DNA of 64,000 nucleotides from Bradyrhizobium sp. Ash2021 (lineage in GTDB: Bacteria; Pseudomonadota; Alphaproteobacteria; Rhizobiales; Xanthobacteraceae). Of this stretch, positions 60,022 through 64,000 are shown in pieces. A model generated the notes under the pieces. The model was not told the DNA's origin and searched no databases. It worked only from the letters and a program-made list of their open reading frames with translations. The stretch is from NCBI RefSeq assembly GCF_031202265.1, contig NZ_CP100604.1, forward strand, positions 6,306,501-6,370,500. Reading direction: 5' to 3'. Numbering within the stretch: the first letter of the stretch is position 1; each line of letters begins with the position of its first letter. A program made the position numbers and the translations under genes.

Positions 60022-60417
60022 ATGAGTACAGATTTCAGCATCAAGCCGGTGGGGGCACCGGTCGCCGCACCGATTGTTCAGCCCGTGAACGATGCGGCCC
60101 AGCATGCCGTCAAGACCGATCTGCCGGCGAGCCAGAGCGTCACGGCAACGGACGCGAGTTCGCGCGCCGCCAGCGATTCCGACGCCGTCACCGTTTCGCT
60201 TTCGAATGATTCGCTATCGAATGGTTCGCTATCGAACCAGGTGTTCATCGACCGCGACGCCGCCGCGGTCGTCTATCAGGTCGTGGACAACCGGACGAGC
60301 CAGGTGGTGAAACAGTTTCCCGACGAAGCGGTGCTGCGCCGCCGCGCCTATTTCCACGCGCTCGACCTGACCAAAGAGGCGCCGACGCGTCTGCGCGCCA
60401 CCGACCGCAGCGCTTAG
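60022..60417 (+). CDS. FlaG-like protein with SLSN repeats
   Basis: 131 residues. The N-terminal half is disordered (VGAPVAAPIVQPVNDAAQHA) with three copies of SLSN(D/G) (SLSNDSLSNGSLSN). The C-terminal half has FIDRDAAAVVYQVVDNRTSQVVKQFPDEAVLRRRAYFHAL, which matches the FlaG core where I.-D..T..VV.QIP.E..L is typical. FlaG proteins modulate filament length. AGGAGG precedes the ATG. Confidence 0.65.
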   Translation: MSTDFSIKPVGAPVAAPIVQPVNDAAQHAVKTDLPASQSVTATDASSRAASDSDAVTVSLSNDSLSNGSLSNQVFIDRDAAAVVYQVVDNRTSQVVKQFPDEAVLRRRAYFHALDLTKEAPTRLRATDRSA

Positions 60418-60436
60418 GAGGCGGAAGGTCTGATCA

Positions 60437-60802
60437 TCAGCTGGATTGCGTCGCGTAGGCCGTGTCGAGATAGGTTGATCCGGTCGCGGGGTCGGTGACG
60501 ACGTTCTTGATCAGCGCCGTTCCAGCTTTCGTCAGGATAAATTTGGTATCCCCGATCCGGAACGACTGATCCTTGACCAGCACATCCTGATATTTGCTGG
60601 TGGCGTCGCTCTGGTAATGCACCTTGGCGCGAAAGCCAGACACGTTCGAGACTGTGATCTTGAACGTCTTGCTGTTGGCGTATTTTCCGGTCCAGGTGCC
60701 CTGATAGAGCTTGGAATCGACTGCCACATAGGAGGTCTTGGAGGGGACGGTCAGCCCAACAGTCTTGTAGTTGGCCGACAGGATGCTCATCAGGTCGACC
60801 AT
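60437..60802 (-). CDS. Hypothetical protein downstream of flaF
   Basis: 121 residues. The start MVDLMSILSANYKTVGL follows GGAGG 5 bases upstream, so 60802 is preferred over the internal ATG at 60790. The body is a beta-rich repeat of Thr/Lys/Ser residues: SYVAVDSKLYQGTWTGKYANSKTFKITVSNVSGFRAKVHYQ, then FRIGDTKFILTKAG and TDPATGSTYLDTAYA. No signal peptide. It lies 28 bases after flaF and is likely cotranscribed. It may be secreted by the flagellar system, but this is a guess. Confidence 0.6.
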   Translation of the reverse strand: MVDLMSILSANYKTVGLTVPSKTSYVAVDSKLYQGTWTGKYANSKTFKITVSNVSGFRAKVHYQSDATSKYQDVLVKDQSFRIGDTKFILTKAGTALIKNVVTDPATGSTYLDTAYATQSS

Positions 60803-60830
60803 CTGCTCCTCCGTCGCCGCGACCGGAATT

Positions 60831-61196
60831 TCAGCCCCGGCCCGCCAGGCCGGCAGCGATGTTGCAGTTGATGTCTATCAGCGACTTCAACTTCGCCGGA
60901 TCCGGGTTCATCTGCATATCCACCGTCTGCTTCATCACGAACACGCCGATATTGGCGATGTTCTGACGGACTTCTTTCGGCTGGGGATTTTCGTCGGTCT
61001 GCGCCGCGCTCATGAAGATCGACCACAGCCGGCGATTGAACAGCAGCGCGCTTTCCATGGCCTTGCCGGGACCGGCCCAGTTGGATTGAACTTCCTGGAG
61101 TTGCCGTGCAGCTTTCAGCAGCGCCTGCGCCTCTATTTCACGCGGAGAAGATGTCGCTTGTGACGCACGGGCGTAGGCTTGGGCTGCATTGGACAT
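60831..61196 (-). CDS. flaF: Flagellar biosynthesis regulator FlaF
   Basis: 121 residues. MSNAAQAYARASQATSSPREIEAQALLKAARQLQEVQ, then ALLFNRRLWSIFMSAAQTDENPQPKEVRQNIANIGVFVMKQTVDM is the FlaF pattern. In Caulobacter FlaF is needed for flagellin synthesis and secretion, with FlbT acting in the opposite way. Here flaF and flbT are divergent, with a flagellin remnant between. Confidence 0.92.
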   Translation of the reverse strand: MSNAAQAYARASQATSSPREIEAQALLKAARQLQEVQSNWAGPGKAMESALLFNRRLWSIFMSAAQTDENPQPKEVRQNIANIGVFVMKQTVDMQMNPDPAKLKSLIDINCNIAAGLAGRG

Positions 61197-61280
61197 TCAA
61201 TAACCTCGGAGGGAGCGGATCGCAGGCCGCGGGGCTTCAAAACTGCTTAACTTTCATACAGGTGGTGCCTTTAAATAGGG

Positions 61281-61550
61281 TTAGCGGCGATTATCAATGT
61301 GTCCGCTATCCGACAAAAGGCGATGGTTTCGCCCTGTCACCTGGAAAGAAAAACGGCGGGGTATCCCCCGCCGCCTTGATCCTTGCCTTCGAAGCCGGGC
61401 TGAGCGCAGGAGCTGCAGCACGCTCTGCTGGCTCTGGTTGGCCAGCGACAGCGCGGGCACCGCGATCGACTGGCGGGTCGACAGCGCCTGGCTGTTGGCC
61501 GCTTCCTGCGGACCTTTCGCGTTTACCCGCGCCACAATTGCACTAATCAT
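61281..61550 (-). pseudogene. Flagellin C-terminal remnant
   Basis: From the ATG at 61550 the frame reads ISAIVARVNAKGPQEAANSQALSTRQSIAVPALSLANQSQQSVLQLLR. The last part matches flagellin ends (QTRQ..VQALSLANQ.PQS.L.LLR), and AIVARVNAKGPQEA fits the DADLN.E region before it. Flagellins stop after this helix, but here the codon is Ser (TCA) where TGA would end it, and the frame runs on through the terminator to 61281. No N-terminal or central flagellin sequence is present. It could also be a small expressed protein. Confidence 0.55.
61344..61374 (-). terminator. Rho-independent terminator of the flagellin remnant
   Basis: On the minus strand cggcggggg - ata - ccccgccg forms a strong stem followed by tttttcttt. 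It lies about 30 bases past the expected end of the flagellin C-terminus, where a flagellin terminator would be. Confidence 0.85.
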
Positions 61551-61560
61551 GCGTTTACCA

Positions 61561-61572
61561 ATGGTTAACCAT
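61561..61572. promoter_or_regulatory. ATGGTTAACCAT palindrome before flbT
   Basis: Two overlapping copies of the TTAACCAT octamer in opposite directions. It lies 71 bases upstream of flbT and 11 bases upstream of the flagellin remnant start. It is a CtrA-type half-site pair. Confidence 0.5.
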
Positions 61573-61642
61573 CATCAGAAAGGATGCGAATCGGCCGGCG
61601 GGCATCGATAATCTGCGCGAAGAGCGACAACGGAGAACAGGC

Positions 61643-62068
61643 ATGGCCTTAAAAGTCGAGCTCAAACCGCACGAACGAATCATCATCGGCGCTTGCGTGG
61701 TCACCAACACCGATCAGCGCGCCCGGCTGCTGATCGACGGCGACCGGATTCCGATCCTGCGCGAGAAGGATATCCTGACACCCGAGTCCGCCGACACCCC
61801 GGCCAAGCTGGTCTATCTCGCGGTGCAGCTGATGTATCTTGCGCCGGATCCGATGGCCCAGCACCCGACCTATTTCAGCCTGGTCCGCGACATCCTGACT
61901 GCCATGCCCAGCGGCTGGCCCTTCATCGAGGGGATCAACAACCACATCCTGAACGGCGATCTCTATCACGCGCTGAAAGAGTCGAAGAAGTTGATCGCCC
62001 ATGAAGAGAAGCTGATTGCAGCTGCAAAACGCCCGCAGGACGCCGGCGACGAGCGCAAATCGGCGTAA
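61643..62068 (+). CDS. flbT: Flagellin mRNA regulator FlbT
   Basis: 141 residues. MALKVELKPHERIIIGACVVTN, then LLIDGDRIPILREKDILTPESADTPAKLVYLAVQLMYLA and ILTAMPSGWPFIEGINNHILNGDLYHALKESKKLIAHEEKLI in type match FlbT. In Caulobacter and Brucella FlbT binds flagellin mRNA leaders and controls their stability. GGAGAA precedes the ATG. It is transcribed away from the flagellin remnant and flaF. Confidence 0.94.
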   Translation: MALKVELKPHERIIIGACVVTNTDQRARLLIDGDRIPILREKDILTPESADTPAKLVYLAVQLMYLAPDPMAQHPTYFSLVRDILTAMPSGWPFIEGINNHILNGDLYHALKESKKLIAHEEKLIAAAKRPQDAGDERKSA

Positions 62069-62135
62069 CGCCACAACAAGGCTGCTCGGCACGACCGAGG
62101 CGTGAACGGCAGTTCGCCGTTCCGCCCGAAATCGC

Positions 62136-63647
62136 CTACATTGCCAGCGGTGGAGATTGCTCCAATTCCGGCACTGCGCCGTCTTCGGAAGCTGAGCGCC
62201 GCGCGCCAAATTCAAGCACCGCGGCGATCAGTGCATCGATATCGCGGGCCTCGGTGCGGTGATTGACGATAGCCGCACGTATGGCGAGTTCGCCATCGAG
62301 GAGCGTCGTCGAGGGAGCCGCTATCCCGGATTCCTGAATGTCCATGACAATATCGCCATTGACCTTGTTGGTATCCGCGGCGCGGTAACGGAAGCAAACG
62401 ATATTGAGCTGCACCGGCGCAAGCAGCTCCAGCCGCGGCTCAGCCAGCACACGGGACTCCAGATATCCGGCAAGCGCGCAGGTGCGCGTGATGACGGCTC
62501 CCAACCGTTCAGTACCGAAGATTTTCAACGTGAACCAGGTCTTGAGCGCCCGAAAGCCCCGCGACAGATCGGGGCCGAGGTCACAAGGCCAGGGTGAGCC
62601 CGCGGAAAGCCCCCGCGTCTCGCGGCGCAAATACGCCGCCGGCGACGAAAACGTGTCGCGATGCCGCTGGCCGTCGCGGACAATCAGGAAGCCGGCGTCA
62701 TAGGGCACCTGCCCCCATTTGTGGAAATCAAGCGCGATCGAATCCGCGCTTTCTAGCCCGGCGAGCCGCGGCGCGAGCACCGGCGAGAGAATTCCGAGGG
62801 CGCCAAAGGCGCCATCGACGTGAAACCAGAGCCCCTCTTCACGGCATAGCGCGCTCAACGCCACAAGATCATCGATGGCCCCGATGTCCACCGTCCCCGC
62901 CGAGCCGACGACGAGGAAGGGATTCAATCCGGCCTCGCGGTCCAGCGCAATCCGGCACCGCAACGCGGCAACGTCGATGCGGTGGAATCGATCGACTTCG
63001 ATGCACCGCAACGCGTCGCTGCCGAAGCCGGCGATATCCATCGCCTTGGTGATGCACCCGTGTGCCGCCTTCGAAGTATAGGCCGTCAGCGCCGCGCGTT
63101 CGACGCCGCACTGCCGGACCGATTGTCCGAGTGCTGTCGTCCGCGCCACCAGCACCGCCATCAGATTTGCCATCGATGTGCCGGTGACGAAAATGCCGCT
63201 CGCCTCGCTCGGAAAGCTGAGCATCTGGCGGGTCCATTCCACGACCTGACGTTCGACCTCGATCGGAATGTGATCGCGTCCGCCGAGATTGGCGTTCAGT
63301 CCGGCAGCCAGCATCTCCGCCAGCATGCCGACGGCGGTACCGCCGCCATGCACCCATCCCATGAAGCCCGGATGAACATTGCCGGTCGCGTAGGGAACGA
63401 CGAAATCGGCGAACTCCCGATAGACATCTCCGAGCTCGGAAGCCTGACGCGGAAGCTCGGCGCGAAACCGCGCCCGAACCTCATCCGGTATCGGCTGCCA
63501 GACCGGGCGATCGCGAATGTTGGCGATGTAGTCGATCATGTCATCGAGCATGCGATGACCCTGTGCGCGAATCGCGTCCCAATCTTGCGGGTCGAGGGTG
63601 TGGCTCGACTCGGATTGCAGCAACGCTTCGCGCACCGTTTTTGTCAC
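62136..63647 (-). CDS. Pyridoxal-dependent aromatic amino acid decarboxylase family protein
   Basis: 503 residues from the GTG at 63647, which overlaps the stop of the upstream gene (GTGA). GHRMLDDMIDYIANIRDRPVW is the group II decarboxylase start. HPGFMGWVHGGG, IFVTGTSMANLMAVLVAR, WFHVDGAFGA (PLP Asp) and DFHKWGQVPYDAGF (Schiff-base Lys) are catalytic landmarks. It would decarboxylate Trp, Tyr or a related L-amino acid. The gene follows a partial ATP-grasp-like gene, so the pair may work together, for example on a modified amino acid or peptide. The C-terminal 20 residues are acidic and variable. Confidence 0.88.
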   Translation of the reverse strand: MTKTVREALLQSESSHTLDPQDWDAIRAQGHRMLDDMIDYIANIRDRPVWQPIPDEVRARFRAELPRQASELGDVYREFADFVVPYATGNVHPGFMGWVHGGGTAVGMLAEMLAAGLNANLGGRDHIPIEVERQVVEWTRQMLSFPSEASGIFVTGTSMANLMAVLVARTTALGQSVRQCGVERAALTAYTSKAAHGCITKAMDIAGFGSDALRCIEVDRFHRIDVAALRCRIALDREAGLNPFLVVGSAGTVDIGAIDDLVALSALCREEGLWFHVDGAFGALGILSPVLAPRLAGLESADSIALDFHKWGQVPYDAGFLIVRDGQRHRDTFSSPAAYLRRETRGLSAGSPWPCDLGPDLSRGFRALKTWFTLKIFGTERLGAVITRTCALAGYLESRVLAEPRLELLAPVQLNIVCFRYRAADTNKVNGDIVMDIQESGIAAPSTTLLDGELAIRAAIVNHRTEARDIDALIAAVLEFGARRSASEDGAVPELEQSPPLAM

Positions 63648-64000
63648 GCGGCCTGCTCGCGGCCGGGCCGGGACCGGCGATACAACATCGCGGCGAACGC
63701 TTCGAAGATCTTGCGCATCTGCGGCGGCTTGTAGGGGAACAGATCCGGCGAATCCATGTTGTGCACGACGGCGGTATTGTCCGCTTCGAATATCAGCAAA
63801 TCCCCGCGCTTGTTTTCCGCACAGTCGATGGTGAAATAGTCGAGCCGTACCCGCTCCGCCATTGCGGCCAGCGCGTCTTGATGGCGAACCGCGAAGGCGG
63901 TTTCGAAGTCGCGCATGAAGCTCTCTTCTTCGAGCCGCTTGCTGGCGCTGAATGCCATGTTCGCGTTCAGGTACCAGATATCCCACCGGTCTGCGATCGC
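63644..64000 (-). CDS. C-terminal part of an ATP-grasp-like protein (cut by window edge)
   Basis: 118 residues are visible and the frame stays open to the right edge; the first visible residues are AIADRWDIWYLNANM. ARHQDALAAMAERVRLDYFTIDCAENKRGDLLIFEADNTAVVHNMD resembles the end of ATP-grasp ligases, where D...IDCAE and the FEADN pair bind metal and ATP. The last residues PYKPPQMRKIFEAFAAMLYRR are typical of a rhizobial family that joins a TPR or unknown N-terminus to this domain. Coupled by overlap to the decarboxylase gene. Confidence 0.6.
   Translation of the reverse strand, partial: AIADRWDIWYLNANMAFSASKRLEEESFMRDFETAFAVRHQDALAAMAERVRLDYFTIDCAENKRGDLLIFEADNTAVVHNMDSPDLFPYKPPQMRKIFEAFAAMLYRRSRPGREQAA

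Overview
The window is GC-rich alphaproteobacterial DNA that looks like Bradyrhizobium or a close relative in the Rhizobiales. The evidence is the CckA/CtrA-type flagellar gene set (fliX, flbT, flaF, motE, dksA beside fliX), the dense palindromic repeats typical of that family, and two Bug-type tricarboxylate-transport receptors. No tRNA, rRNA, CRISPR array or intact transposase was seen.

Layout. 1-8 kb holds housekeeping and small accessory genes: the end of a YciB-like septation protein, class I fumarase, a frameshifted ribbon-helix-helix antitoxin, an ICMT-like methyltransferase, a GFA protein, a glutathione S-transferase, a secreted DUF1554-like protein and a Tim44-domain protein. 8.3-16.7 kb is flagellar block A: cckA, flhB, fliR, fliQ, fliE, flgC and flgB on the minus strand, then fliO-fliP on the plus strand. 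16.8-20.5 kb is a surface-glycan island (GT87-like protein, GtrB-like glycosyltransferase, methyltransferase, plus a truncated methyltransferase). 20.6-29 kb holds a Bug receptor and an unusual acyl-activation cluster: very-long-chain-type acyl-CoA synthetase, GNAT-like acyltransferase, stand-alone acyl carrier protein, AMP-dependent ligase, ketoreductase and class V aminotransferase. 29-36 kb is a GntR-controlled catabolic operon (crotonase, CoA-transferase, TctC-TctB-TctA, PdxA-like dehydrogenase). 36-38 kb holds an HxlR regulator with small neighbours.

38-48.7 kb is flagellar block B: a 1277-residue TPR protein, motE, a DUF6468-type gene, fliM and fliL on the minus strand, and flgF-flgG-flgA-flgH on the plus strand. 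48.9-56.8 kb is an accessory stretch with repeats, a decayed XRE antitoxin, a Tat-exported beta carbonic anhydrase, a DehI-like protein with a FAH-fold hydratase, dksA, and an HxlR regulator divergent from an NAD(P)-binding protein. 57-62 kb is flagellar block C: fliX, flgI, flgJ, an flgN-like gene, an flaG-like gene, flaF, a flagellin C-terminal remnant and flbT. The window ends in an aromatic amino acid decarboxylase and a partial gene.

The flagellar genes build the export gate (FliO, FliP, FliQ, FliR, FlhB), rod (FlgB, FlgC, FlgF, FlgG, FliE), L and P rings (FlgH, FlgI), switch (FliM) and their regulators. Their promoter regions share TTAA-N7-TTAA or ATGGTTAA sites and a CGGCA-N5-TGCCG inverted repeat, which fits control by CtrA and an FlbD-like activator. 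flhA, fliF, fliG, fliN, fliI, motA/motB, hook genes and a full flagellin are absent here and must lie elsewhere if the flagellum is made.
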